Source of the DNA: Macrotis lagotis
Taxonomy: Eukaryota; Chordata; Mammalia; Peramelemorphia; Peramelidae
Assembly (NCBI RefSeq): GCF_037893015.1
Contig: NC_133658.1
Span: 252,036,518 to 252,100,517, forward strand
Direction of reading: 5' to 3'
DNA length: 64,000 nucleotides
Shown here: in pieces, positions 1-9,313 of the stretch
Layout: the number at the start of each line of letters is the position of its first letter
Position numbering within the stretch: position 1 is the stretch's first letter
Notes under the pieces: generated by a model
The model's database searches: none
Told to the model about the DNA's origin: nothing
What the model saw: the letters and a program-made list of their open reading frames with translations, nothing else
Translations under genes and position numbers: made by a program

Positions 1-1020
1 TTCTGTTCCTGAAATTATTTTCCAGCAGGAAATAGCTTTGAATTTTGAGAATTTTCTGTCAAAAATAACAGATTTAACTAAAGTCATAGTTCCAGGTGCA
101 GGGTGGGTCACAAATTCACTAAAAAACATCTATATTGGGCACCTCCTGAGATCGGCCCTGTGCTTAACCAATTGGATGAGGCAGGAAAAGACCTCATCTC
201 TGTCCTCCAAGAAGTCAATGAGAAGAGGTAAACACAGAGAATGTTAACTTGAAATCCCTAGCAATCTATGCTTATGGCCCAATGAAGAGTCCAGACACTG
301 AGGGCTAGAAGAAATCAAGATTGAGAACAATGAGGAGCTTCTGGGGAGTTGGGCTGGTTAGGAAGGGCTTCCTGGAGGAGATGGTTCTGGAGTTTGTTCT
401 CAAAAGGCTGGGTGAGACTTGTAGAGGTTGGGTACCCTCCAGGTGAGGAGAAGAATGAGCAAAGGAATAGAAGGGGAAATGCACAAGCTGTGTTTGGCTA
501 AGAACAAGTTATCCTGTCTATAGTTTTATTAGAGACAGTCATTTAGAACAGGGTAATGAGAAAAACAAGGTGATAAGATGAAAGAACACTGAAATGGAAA
601 TCAAGAAATCAGGATTAGTGACCTATTTTTGCCACCTCCTAGATAGGGAATGTTAGATAAATTAGTTCTCATCTCCAAGTCTCAGCTTTACCTTCTATAA
701 AATGAAGGGGTAGGTGTTAGGGACTGTTGTGTCTGGGAGCATTGTAAACTATCATCACCTGGTGTCCTTGAGCACAAGTCTTATCTTACTAAGTGCCAGG
801 GGAGTGGGAGTGGATTAGAGACTGGAAAGGTATTTAAGCACTGGTGTTTTGGTAAATAAATGGAGCACTTGAAGATCTTGATGGAGTACTTGTCTCCCTT
901 GTCATCCTTGTCTCCTGCCCCTCCAACGCTGGCCTGGGAAAGATTGAAGGAGTCCAGAAGGTGACTCAACATATGAGTCCGGAGGGGGACTAAACAGGTA
1001 GGATTAAGTAGTCTCTAAAA
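1..1020. other. No gene; degenerate ancient repeat segments
   Basis: I see no convincing coding region. Bases 300-480 contain a worn segment with the GGGCTTCCTGGAGGAG motif of an old mammalian interspersed repeat, and 590-710 look like a MIR relic (CTCAGCTTTACCTTCTATAAAATGA, the usual SINE core). The short open frame at 38-247 has no recognisable domain, and nothing around it suggests a gene. Confidence 0.5.
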
Positions 1021-1027
1021 TCCCTTC

Positions 1028-1215
1028 CTTACATTTGGGTGACCCAATGAATAGAGTGCAGCAGGACCTGACATCAATAAAAACTGTGTTCCAATTCAGC
1101 CTCAGACATTTATTAGTTGTGCAAGTCACTTAAATCCATTTGCCTCAGTTTCCTCAACTGTAAAATGAGCTGAAGAAGGAAATGGCAAGCTGCTTCAATA
1201 TTTTTGCTCAAAAAA
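1028..1215 (+). repeat. Old CORE-SINE (MAR1/MIR-type) copy
   Basis: It shows the CORE-SINE order: a degenerate tRNA-like head, then TTCAGCCTCAGACA, the GTGCAAGTCACTTAAA segment, TTTGCCTCAGTTTCCTCA, TGTAAAATGAGCTG and a GGAAATGGCAAGC tail. The TCAGTTTCCTC and GGAAATGGCAA parts distinguish this older MAR1-like type from the younger WSINE1-like copies elsewhere in the window. It ends in an A-rich AAAACAAAAC tail. Confidence 0.75.
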
Positions 1216-1679
1216 CAAAACAAAACAAAAAACCAACAGTTCCCCCCTCTACCTGTCACCCAGGTTCACAGACTCAAGAGTTATCAACTCCTCCCCATTC
1301 CTCCCTGCAACAGATTTTAACTTTTAGATTTCCTTGAAAACTATAGAATCCCTAAACTAATCACAATTTGACAAATATGACTAATTTGCATTTTCATGCT
1401 TTATTTATTAATAAAGCATTTCTGAGATTATCACCCCCCCCTCCTGGGGCTTCCATTTTGTAGAAGGGCCCAAGCCAACTTCATCCCCTACCTACCCTGT
1501 TCTTGAATTCTGGACTTTAAAACCATTCCTCTGTGGCTCTCATTATCCTGGAGCTTCTCTCGGTTCCTAGGGCCTCTTCAGCCTGGAATATCCAGCTTTC
1601 TCTTGTGGCCTTCTTAATCATGCCCTTGTGCAGGTCCAAAGTAACTCCAAAGTTACTAATGATATCTCAATTGCTAAAT

Positions 1680-2945
1680 CCAATGACTTTCCTCAATCCT
1701 TATTCTCTTGGATACCCCACAGCCTTTGACACTGTTGATCATTCTCTTTCCTTGATACCCTCTTCTCTGTGGGTTTTAGTTCACCCTCTGTCCTGGTTCC
1801 CCTCTGACCTACCTGACCACTCCTTCTTTGTCCTTGCCTCTTCCAGACCACATCCTCTAACCACAGGTTTCCTTAAGGTTCTGCCCCAGGCCTTCTCTTC
1901 TCCCTCTATACCTCTTCATTTGATGTTTATACTACTTCATTTGATAGTCTCATCAGCGTCTATGAATTTAATTATCATCTCTATGCTAATGATTCTCAAA
2001 TTTACCTATTCAGATCCAACTTCTCTGTTGACCTCCCAATATCCCATCTCCAATTGGATCTCAAGAAGACAACTTAAATTCAATATGTCCAAAACTGAAC
2101 TCATTTTCTTTCCCCCTAAACCTACCTTCCCCATTATTGTAGAGGACAACAGTATTCTCCCAGGTTCTCAGGTTCTCATACTAGGTCAACCTTAACTCCT
2201 CACTGTCTCTCACTTCCCATATACAATCTGTTGCCAAGGCATCTTGATTTTATCTTTACAACATCTCTCAAATACACCCCCTTCTCTTCTCTGATGCCAC
2301 CACCACTCTGGTACAGGCCCTCATCACCTCACATTTGATCTATTGTTGGTGAGCCTGACTGCCCCAAGTCTCTCTTCACTCCAAACCTTCCTCCATTCAA
2401 CTTCTATAATGATTTTCCTAAAGAACAAGTCTGATCTTACTATTCCCCTATTCAATAAACTCTATCAACCTCCTACTGCCTCCATTTTTAAACTGTTCTG
2501 CTTGACCTTCAGAATACTCTGTAACCTAGCCCCCTCCTATCTTTTTGGTCCTTTTCCATAGTGGCCTCCCCCACAAACAAGATATTCCTTCTCTCAGTTC
2601 TGGTCATCCTTTGGTCCCCATATCTAACTGCCCCCTCCTTCCTTCACTCCAACTACTGATCTCTTTGGCTTCCTTTAAGTCCCAACTAAAATTCATCCTT
2701 CTACAGGAAGTTTTCTCTAATTCCTCTTAAATCTAGTGCCTTCCCTCTAGCAATTATTTTCTATTCATCTTGTATGTAGTTTGCTTTGTATATATTTGTA
2801 TGTTCTCTTCCTCATTCAATGATAAGCTCCTTATAAACAAAGGATAAGCTCCTTGAGGGTAGAAATTGTTTTTGGCCTATTTTTGTGTCCCCAGCACTTA
2901 GTACAGTGTCTAGTAATTTATAAATGTTTGCTCTCTCTTTCTTCC
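1680..2945 (+). mobile_element. L2 (CR1-clade) LINE fragment with degraded reverse transcriptase
   Basis: Translated pieces resemble the L2 reverse transcriptase. There is an A-motif-like AFDTVDHS near 1720-1745, a degraded PQG region near 1870-1890, and YAND at 1982-1993 where the catalytic YADD box is expected. The DNA then runs through TCCAAAACTGAACTCATTTT and ends in the L2-like 3' end (AAGCTCCTTGAGGGTAGAAA, then CCCCAGCACTTAGTACAGTG). The frame is broken several times, for example between 2195 and 2343, so this is a dead relic. A short segment around AAGCTCCTT is repeated at 2824-2855. Confidence 0.8.
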
Positions 2946-3399
2946 CTTTTCTCCTTTGTAAATATCCATTCATGTTTGGTGATGACTGTCAAATTCATAA
3001 TAAAAATCACATATTAAGCAAAGATAATCATTGAAAAATTTTCTAAATTAAGAAATAACTGAAAAATAAGTAAAGGGCAGCCTTGGATGTAATTGATTTC
3101 TATTGTTTCTATCAATCTGAATATATCATGGATTGGGTCCTCTCTCCACCCACTCACTAGAGAAAATCTTCTTCATATTAGAAAGCAATTTTAAGTGAAG
3201 CACTTTACAAAACTACATCCCCAAAGTCACTGAACTGTGCCCAATCTTGGAACCAGCTACACCTTAATTCCCATTTTATAGATATAAAAAAAGCAGGGCA
3301 ATGTTGAAACTACCATGTTAAACTTAATATATATTAAAGGAGCAACTGTAAATATGTGGACAGCTAGGTGGCACAGCAGATAAAGTGCCAGGCCTTGGA

Positions 3400-3827
3400 A
3401 GGATTTTCATGAACTGATGCTGAGTGAGATGAGCAGAGCCAGAAGAACAACATTGTACACCCTAACAGCAACATGGGTGATCAGCCTTAATGAACTTGCT
3501 CATTTCATCAGTGCAACAATCAGGGACAATTTTGGCATATCTGCAATGGAGAATACCATATGTATCCAAAGAAATAATTGTGGAGTTTGAACAAAGACCA
3601 AGACTATTACCTTTAATTAAAAAAAAAACCCAAAACATTATCTTATTAATCTTGCTATCTCTTGTATTTTGTTTTTTCCTTAAGGGTATGATTTCTCTCT
3701 CAACACATTCAATATTGATCAATATATAGCATGGAAACAATGTAAAGACTATCAGACTGCCTTCTGTGGGGGGTGGGGGGAGGGAAAATTTGTAAAATTC
3801 AAAAATAAATAAATTATTTTTTTTTAA
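3400..3827 (+). mobile_element. 5'-truncated L1-type LINE, 3' UTR only
   Basis: It opens with GGATTTTCATGAACTGATGC, continues with AGTGCAACAATCAGGGACAA and CTTCTGTGGGGGGTGGGG, and ends TTCAAAAATAAATAAA. A close relative lies at 8843-9206, so this is the 3' end of one dispersed LINE family. The G-rich run before an A-rich end is typical of mammalian L1 3' UTRs. The 17-18 bp TSD, inside a SINE, marks it as a separate integration. Two overlapping open frames of 79 and 92 codons in it are chance. Confidence 0.75.
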
Positions 3828-4010
3828 AAAGTGCTAGGCTTGGAGTTAGGAAGACTCATCTTCTAGAGCTCAAATCTGTCCTCAGATACTTACTAGCTGT
3901 GTGACCCTGGGCAAGTCACTTAACCCTGTTTGTCTCAGTTTCCTCATCTGTAAAATGATCTAGAAAAGGAAATGGCAAACCACTCCATTATCTCTGTCAA
4001 GAAAACCCTG

Positions 4011-4132
4011 TATATTTGAGAGGAAAAGAAAATTGTATATAGTAGATTTGCAGTTTAGTGTATAACCAGCTTTTTTATTATACTATGTTAAAGAAATTCT
4101 TGTTTATCCCATAAATTAAACATAAAATTTTA
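4011..4132 (+). mobile_element. Short (about 120 bp) 3'-end LINE insertion
   Basis: An A/T-rich segment (GTATATAGTAGATTTGCAGT, later ACTATGTTAAAGAAATTC) ends in TTTTAAAAAA and lies between two copies of AAGAAAAC inside the tail of the MAR1 SINE. I take it as a severely 5'-truncated LINE 3' end. The family is not certain. Confidence 0.5.
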
Positions 4133-4195
4133 AAAAAGAAAACTCCAAAGAGAGTCATAAAGAATTGAACATAACTAAAAATTGGCTGAACAAGT

Positions 4196-5300
4196 AAATA
4201 TATGTTTTTATATACACACATATATACATGTACATATATGTATATATTTTTTCATTTATTAATGTATTTGTCTATGAACCAAATATAACAAGTGTGAGAA
4301 GAATATTGTCAATGTAATCCCCATATGAATTAGACTGCAGTGTCCAGTGTCTAATTAGGTCCAGTGTCTAATCACATTCACTGGTAGGTCACCCAATCTC
4401 AGTCTGTCACTTGACTCTTTGCTATAATTAAGTTCATTAATCCCAAACTTTCTAGAGAGTTAAGGGTATGTTGGATAATTTATTTCTTCATTAATAAACT
4501 GTAATAATTCACATTAATGAATTAGCAAAGCATCTACTCCAATTCATTAAATATTAATTATTCAATGAATAGAAAAACATTATTTCCCATTAGTAATATT
4601 ATTTATATTTAAATACATATTACAATTTTACAATACAATGTATTAACAATTGAGAGCAATAATAAACATATAAAGATTTATGTAAATATTTTAATAATTT
4701 AACTAAGACCAATAGCTACACCCAAAGCCATCACAAATGCTTAAAATAATAGTAGCTCCTTCTTCACTTTTCTGAAAGTCAGTCTTACATCATTCAAATC
4801 CCTATAGAGAACAGTTCTCTTCAGGATTAGTCTTTTCTCTTTGATTTCCCTTCAAAAATCACAGAAAACAGTCTGGCTCCTCACAGTTTGTTCATAAAGT
4901 TCTCTTTATAGGATTTCTTCTAGCAATAACACTTGACCATTGCCATGAGAAGTCCATTTCCACCATCTGTCTGTTGCATAGCTGCATAGCTCTTCTAAAG
5001 ATGCTTATCAAGTACAGATAATATTACTCCTTTTCCCTGACTCCATAAGGAAAAGTATACACATTACAAATTCTCCCTAGATCCTCACCAACAGACACAC
5101 ATGTTCTCATTGATTCTATCATCATCAAGACAAATTTTAATTATAGCCATTAACCACCAGATTGTCTCTTCCTCAACATGCCATTTGAACTTCTAAACAG
5201 ACAGTAATATTTTTTCCATTAATTCTATGCAACAGATATTTGAAGCAAAGTTTACAATGGAACTTAAGAGTTTGAAAGAAACCTTAAGGATCCTCAGGTA
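4196..5300. other. AT-rich non-genic DNA
   Basis: There is a TA/CA-rich microsatellite-like run at 4200-4250 (alternating ATATACA units). The rest is AT-rich with no open frame of note, no recognisable repeat and no splice-bounded exon candidate. Confidence 0.4.
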
Positions 5301-5618
5301 CAAGGGTTCTTGATCTTTTTTTGTGTCATGGTTTCCTTTGGCAGTCTAGGGGAGCCTGTGAATCCCTTCTCAGACCAATGGTTTTAAATGCAGAAAATTA
5401 CAAAGGAAACTAATTTTATTGAAGTACAATTATTAAAATATTTTTAGGATTTTTTTATTTTTGCAAGGTAATGGGGTTAAGTGGCTTGCCCAAGGTCACA
5501 CAATTAAGTCTGAGGCTGCATTTGAACTCTAGTTCTCCTGACTCCAGGGTCAGTGCTCTATCCAAAAAAATTTTTCTTTAAAAAAGCAAGTTCACAGACC
5601 CCAGATTAAGAATTTCTG
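5301..5618. mobile_element. hAT-type DNA transposon relic (non-autonomous), interrupted by a SINE
   Basis: It starts CAAGGGTTCTTGATC and ends CCCAGATTAAGAATTTCTG; the two ends are imperfect inverted repeats of each other, as in hAT/Charlie-type elements with CAGGGGTTCTTAA termini. The interior (CCTTTGGCAGTCTAGGGGAG, AAATTACAAAGGAAACTAAT) is shared with a weaker copy at 35985-36145. A minus-strand SINE sits in the middle (5444-5572). Its right terminus later became the landing site of three retrotransposons. Confidence 0.6.
5444..5572 (-). repeat. WSINE1-like SINE, minus strand, diverged
   Basis: The reverse-strand SINE is read as TTTGCAAGGTAATGGGGTTA, then GTGGCTTGCCCAAGGTCACA, then TCCTGACTCCAGGGTCAGTG, ending at TCTATCC without the outermost head bases. 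It is inserted in the hAT relic. Confidence 0.8.
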
Positions 5619-6204
5619 AGGAGGGCAGAGCCAAGATGGCGACATGAAGGGATCTAGTCTTAGGAGCTCTCTGATAAAAACTCATAAACTAAGGACTCTA
5701 ACTAAACTTTTGAGAGACAGAACCCACAAAGGGACCCAGTGAGGCAGTTCTCCTACTCAAGGTAACCTGGAAAAGAGCAGAAAGGCTCTGCTCCCCGGGG
5801 TCGGAGGGGCGGCCCACCAGAGGAGTGGCCCGCCAGAGCAAAAGAACTTCAGCCTCCTGGAGGCAGCCCCAGGGCGCAAGCAGCTTGGTCTTTCTGCAGC
5901 CCAGACCCGGAAACAGAAGCAGGTGGAGCCAGTAAGCAGGAGCCCCCAGGGCATGAGCCCATTGAGCTGAGGAAGGGGAGTGAAGAGAGAGAGACTGCAG
6001 AGCTCTGTCCTCTGCCCCTGGAACAGGACGCTGGGGTTCTGACCACATTCAGATCCTGATCCCAGTCTAGCCCCCCCCATAGAACAACAGGGCCCCCCCA
6101 CCTCAGCCCCGTGACAGAGAGGGGGGAGCTTATGGTCATTCACAGACAAGGAGGGAGGACAGAACCTCACACAGCACCCCAAAAATCAGGCTTAGGCTGG
6201 GAAA

Positions 6205-7317
6205 ATGAACAAGCAAAGAAACAAGAGGAAGACTATTGAGAAATATTTTGCAAATGAGCCCAAGAAGGATCAAAATACTCAGTCTGAAGATGAGGAAGCA
6301 AAAGCTCCTGCATCTAAAGACTCCAAGAAAAACAGAAATTGGGCTCAGGCTATGATAGAGCTCAAAAAAGACTTGGAAAATCAAATGAGGGAGTTGGAAG
6401 AAAACCTGGGAAAAGAAAGGAGAGAGATGCAGGAAAAACATGAAAATAAAGTCAGCAGCTTAGTCAAGGAAATCCAAAAAAATGCTGAAGAAAATAGCAT
6501 GCTAAAAACCAGCTTAGGTCAAATGGATAAAACAGTTCAAAAAGTTATTGAGGAGAAGAATGCTTTAAAAAGCAAAATTGGCCAGATGGAAAAAGAGATA
6601 AGAAAACTCTCTGAGGAGAACAAATCCTTCAGACAAAGAATAGAATTCAGGGAGATTGATGAATTTACCAGAAATCAGGAATCAATACTTCAAAACCAAA
6701 AAAATGAAAAATTAGAAGAAAATGTGAAATATCTCATTGAAAAAACAACTGATATGGAAAACAGACTTAGGAAAGATAATTTGAAAATTATTGGAATACC
6801 TGAAAGTCATGATCAGGAAAAGAGCCTTGACATCATTTTCAAAGAATTACTACAGGAAAATTGCCCTGATATTCTAGAAGCAGAGGGCAAAATAGAAATG
6901 GAGAGAATCCACCGATCCCCCCGAGAAAGAGATCCCAAAAAACCAACCCCCAGGAATATTATAGCCAAGTTCCAGGACTCCCAAGTCAAAGAGAAAATAT
7001 TACAAGCAGCCAGAAGGACACAGTTCAAATATCGTGGAGCTGCAGTCAGGATCACACAGGACTTAGCAGCAACTACATTGGAAGCTCATAGGGCTTGGAA
7101 TACAATATACCAGAAGGCAAAAGAGCTTAGAATGCAGCCAAGAATGAACTACCCAGCAAGGCTGAATATCCTCTTCCAGGGAAAAAGATGGACTTTCAAT
7201 GAACCAGGGGAATTTCAAAGGTTCCTTTTGGAATGGCCAGAGCTGAACAGAAGGTTTGATCTTCAGATACAGGACTCAGGTGAAGCATGGAGATTGGAGG
7301 AGAGGGGGGAAATATGA
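6205..7317 (+). CDS. L1-type ORF1 protein of HAL1 copy 1 (370 aa, uninterrupted)
   Basis: This is the RNA-binding nucleoprotein of an L1-derived retrotransposon. Residues 1-45 are basic and charged. Residues about 46-190 form a coiled coil, with heptad-like leucines and the LKSKIGQMEKEIRKLSEENK stretch. Residues about 191-283 match the ORF1p RRM (DNLKIIGIPES, then NIIAKFQDSQVKEKILQAAR). Residues about 285-352 match the C-terminal domain (LEAHRAWNTIYQKAKEL, YPARLNILFQGKRWTF). Human L1 ORF1p is 338 aa, so the length is normal. The ATG context GAAAATGA has A at -3. No ORF2 follows. Residues 8-15 (RKTIEKYF) resemble a PCNA-interacting motif without its glutamine. It is a transposon ORF, not a host gene; expression cannot be judged from sequence. 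Confidence 0.9.
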   Translation: MNKQRNKRKTIEKYFANEPKKDQNTQSEDEEAKAPASKDSKKNRNWAQAMIELKKDLENQMRELEENLGKERREMQEKHENKVSSLVKEIQKNAEENSMLKTSLGQMDKTVQKVIEEKNALKSKIGQMEKEIRKLSEENKSFRQRIEFREIDEFTRNQESILQNQKNEKLEENVKYLIEKTTDMENRLRKDNLKIIGIPESHDQEKSLDIIFKELLQENCPDILEAEGKIEMERIHRSPRERDPKKPTPRNIIAKFQDSQVKEKILQAARRTQFKYRGAAVRITQDLAATTLEAHRAWNTIYQKAKELRMQPRMNYPARLNILFQGKRWTFNEPGEFQRFLLEWPELNRRFDLQIQDSGEAWRLEERGEI

Positions 7318-7781
7318 GGGACTTAATGAGGATGAACTGCATGTATAGACAAATGATACTGATAATATTCATATGAACCATCTCAGTTAATAGAGCAGGT
7401 AGAGGGAGCTTTTATAGTTGAAGCACAGGAGAAAGCGGAATTCGAAGATAAAATATGGTGTAAAAATGGAGTCAATAGGAAAAAAAGGGAAATGGAATGG
7501 GATAAAGAAAAAGGAGAGGGGGAATAGTCCAAGATATTTCACATAATAAGATTTTTTTTTATTACAATGAGCTATTGCAATGATATGGAAGGGGGAGGCA
7601 AGGGGGAATGAGGGAACCTTTGCTCTCATCAGAGATGGCTAGGAGAGGAAACAGCAAATATACTCAATGGGGTATAGACAACTGGAGTAAGAAGGAGGGG
7701 GTAGCAGGGGGAAGGGGTGGGGATGTGAATAAAGGAGGAGAGGATGGACCATGGGGGGAGAGTGGCCAGATATAACACATT

Positions 7782-7935
7782 TTCTTTTTTACTTCTTGCA
7801 AGGGGCTGGGATTGGATGGCCTGCCCAGGATCACAAGGCCAGGTGGATTCTGGGCCTAAGGGCTGGTACGGGGGCTCAGGGCTTCTTGGCCCCAGGACCA
7901 GGGATTTGTCTGCTGTGCCACTCAGTGACCCTACA
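7782..7935 (-). repeat. Antisense SINE-derived block A in the 3' UTR of HAL1 copy 1
   Basis: Read on the minus strand this is a CORE-SINE. On the plus strand it shows CTTGCAAGGGGCTGGGATTG, TGGCCTGCCCAGGATCACAA, GGGCTTCTTGGCCCCAGGAC and TCTGCTGTGCCACTCAG. The same block sits at the same place in copies 2 (about 11738-11890) and 3 (about 16482-16635). Copies 4 and 5 lack it, so it was carried by the element before copies 1-3 dispersed. Confidence 0.75.
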
Positions 7936-8140
7936 GCAGAGTCAGAGTGAAAGGAGAGAGAAAATAGAGTACATGGTAGTGGAGAAATAAGAAAGGAGGG
8001 AGTTGTGATCAGCAATGGCAACGGTGGAAAAATATGGAAGTAACTTTTGTGATGGACTTATCATAAAGAATGTGATCCATTCACAACAGAGTTCATGGTG
8101 TTGAAACAAACACTGAAGCACATTTTTTGTTATTATTATT

Positions 8141-8283
8141 TGGGGGAGGGTGCAGGGCAAGCGGGGCTGGGTGGCCTGCCTAGGGCCACATAGCAGGGTG
8201 ATCTTTGGATGTCTGGGGCCGGATTTGGACCCAGGTGCTCCTGGCTCAAGGGCCAATGCTCTGTCTGCCACCCAGCCACCCCT
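8141..8283 (-). repeat. Antisense SINE-derived block B in HAL1 copy 1
   Basis: The plus strand reads GGTGCAGGGCAAGCGGGGCT, GGGCCACATAGCAGGGTGAT, GGATTTGGACCCAGGTGCTC and GCCACCCAGCCACCCC, an inverted tRNA-derived SINE. It lies in a TTATTATTATT / CTATTATTACT context. Equivalent blocks are at about 12121-12286 (copy 2) and about 16838-16980 (copy 3). Copies 4 and 5 lack it. Confidence 0.8.
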
Positions 8284-8325
8284 ACTATTATTACTATTTT
8301 ATTTTATTTTGGGTCTTTTTTTTTC

Positions 8326-8470
8326 CTTCTTTTTGGTTTTTACAGGGCAGTGGGGAGCGGGTGGCTTGCATGTCACATGGCTGGGTGATTATGGGGTTTA
8401 CGAGGTTGGATGTGGACTCGGGTGCTCGTGGCTCCAGGGCTGGTGCTTCGTCCATTGCGTCACCTGGCCA
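8326..8470 (-). repeat. Antisense SINE-derived block C in HAL1 copy 1
   Basis: This is a third inverted SINE unit: TTTTTACAGGGCAGTGGGGA, GTCACATGGCTGGGTGATTA, GTGGCTCCAGGGCTGGTGCT, GTCACCTGGCC. It is flanked by the repeat ATTATTACTATT (8287-8298 and 8479-8490), which reads as a TSD. Copy 3 has the same block with the same flanks (16983-16994 and 17173-17184). Copy 2 has an uninterrupted TATT/CATT run here. Confidence 0.8.
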
Positions 8471-8674
8471 TACCTACAATTATTACTATTATTTTTTTAA
8501 TTTTAATTTTTTTTCTCTCCCCTTTACTTTTTCGCCCAAGCAAGTCTATCTATATTCAAGGGGGGAGGGGTATTTTGTTTACTTGTAAGCAAGTATATTT
8601 TATTAATGTAAAAAAAAATTTGTACAAAATGAGAATAAAAAATAAATTTTAAAAAAAAAAGAATTTCTGATCTA

Positions 8675-8829
8675 GGGGTGGCTAGGTGGCATAGTGGATA
8701 AAGCACCAGGCCTGGAGTCTGGAGTACCTGGGTTCAAATCTGGTCTCAGACACTTAATAACTACCTAGCTGTGAGGCCTTGGGCAAGCCACTTAACCTCA
8801 TTTGCCTTGCAAAAAAACCTAAAAAAAAA
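8675..8829 (+). repeat. WSINE1-like SINE
   Basis: A complete copy from GGGGTGGCTAGGTGGC through GAGTACCTGGGTTCAAATC, CACTTAATAACTACCTAGCT and TTTGCCTTGC to poly(A). It is flanked by the 13-bp TSD AATTTCTGATCTA at 8662-8674 and 8830-8842, the same target just used by HAL1 copy 1. Confidence 0.95.
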
Positions 8830-8842
8830 AATTTCTGATCTA

Positions 8843-9206
8843 CAACCTTGATGGACTTGTACATTCTATCAGTGCAACAATCAGGGACAATTTGAGGCAC
8901 TCTGCAATGGAGGATACCATCTATATCCAGAGAAATAACTGTGAAGTTTGAACAAAGACCAAGGACTATTACCTTAAATTTAAGGAAAAAAAACTGATAT
9001 CTTATTGTCTGATCCTGCTATCTCTTATACTTTGTTTCTTCCTTAAGGATATGATTCCTCTCTCATCACACTCAATTTGGATCAATGTATACCATGGAGA
9101 CAATGTAAAAACTGAAAAAGTGCCTTCTGTGGGGGGTGGGGGAGAGAAGTAAAACTGGGAGAAAATTGTAAAACTCAAAATAAATAAAATATTTAATTAA
9201 AAAAAT
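8843..9206 (+). mobile_element. 5'-truncated L1-type LINE, 3' UTR only
   Basis: It is homologous to 3400-3827 throughout (AGTGCAACAATCAGGGACAA, TCTGTGGGGGGTGGGGGAGA, an AAATAAATAAAAT-like end). It is flanked by the same 13-bp TSD AATTTCTGATCTA (8830-8842 and 9207-9219) as the preceding SINE. Confidence 0.85.
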
Positions 9207-9313
9207 AATTTCTGATCTAGTCCAACTCCCTAGCTTTTTAGGTAGGGAAAATGAGGGTCAGATAGAAAAAGTAACTAATTCACTTCAAGCAAGCATTAAG
9301 AATTTATTAAGGA

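Larger units (their letters stand above)
3357..4195 (+). repeat. MAR1-type SINE split by two LINE 3'-end insertions
   Basis: The SINE head (GACAGCTAGGTGGCACAG) is at 3357-3399. The body resumes at 3845 with GAGTTAGGAAGACTC and the tail at 4133-4192 (GAGTCATAAAGAATTGAACA, the usual MAR1 end). Two foreign segments lie inside: 3400-3827, flanked by AAAGTGCCAGGCCTTGGA / AAAGTGCTAGGCTTGGA, and about 4011-4132, flanked by AAGAAAACC / AAGAAAACT. The duplicated flanks are the expected target-site duplications (TSDs). Confidence 0.8.
5620..8658 (+). mobile_element. HAL1-like composite retrotransposon, copy 1 (full length, ORF1 intact)
   Basis: This 3.04-kb element starts GAGGAGGGCAGAGCCAAGATGG and ends in a poly(A) run. 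It is flanked by the 12-bp TSD AAGAATTTCTGA at 5608-5619 and 8659-8670. In order it has a 585-bp 5' UTR, ORF1 (6205-7317), and a 1.34-kb 3' UTR with three antisense SINE-derived blocks, a G-rich run near 8560 and an A-rich end. No endonuclease or reverse transcriptase frame follows ORF1, which is the half-L1 (HAL1) layout, presumably mobilised by an autonomous L1. Four more copies lie in the window (9475, 14213, 17992 and 30452). Confidence 0.85.

Noticed and set aside
1533..2195. 220-codon plus-strand open frame as a gene
   Set aside because: From about 1680 it is a degraded L2 reverse transcriptase, with YAND in place of YADD and frame breaks before the L2 3' end.
5698..6182. Overlapping minus-strand frames of 96-141 codons
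   Set aside because: They lie antisense to the GC-rich 5' UTR of HAL1 copy 1; similar shadows occur in copies 2 and 3.
7629..8588. Several frames of 80-130 codons on both strands in the HAL1 3' UTR
   Set aside because: They arise from the GC-rich antisense SINE blocks. Equivalent frames in copies 2 and 3 are shifted or broken, so there is no sign of coding selection.
8675..8829. SINE heads read as tRNA genes
   Set aside because: They have A/B-box-like segments (GTGGATAAAGC, GGTTCAAATC) but no cloverleaf or anticodon arm. They are dispersed tRNA-derived SINEs, not tRNA genes.
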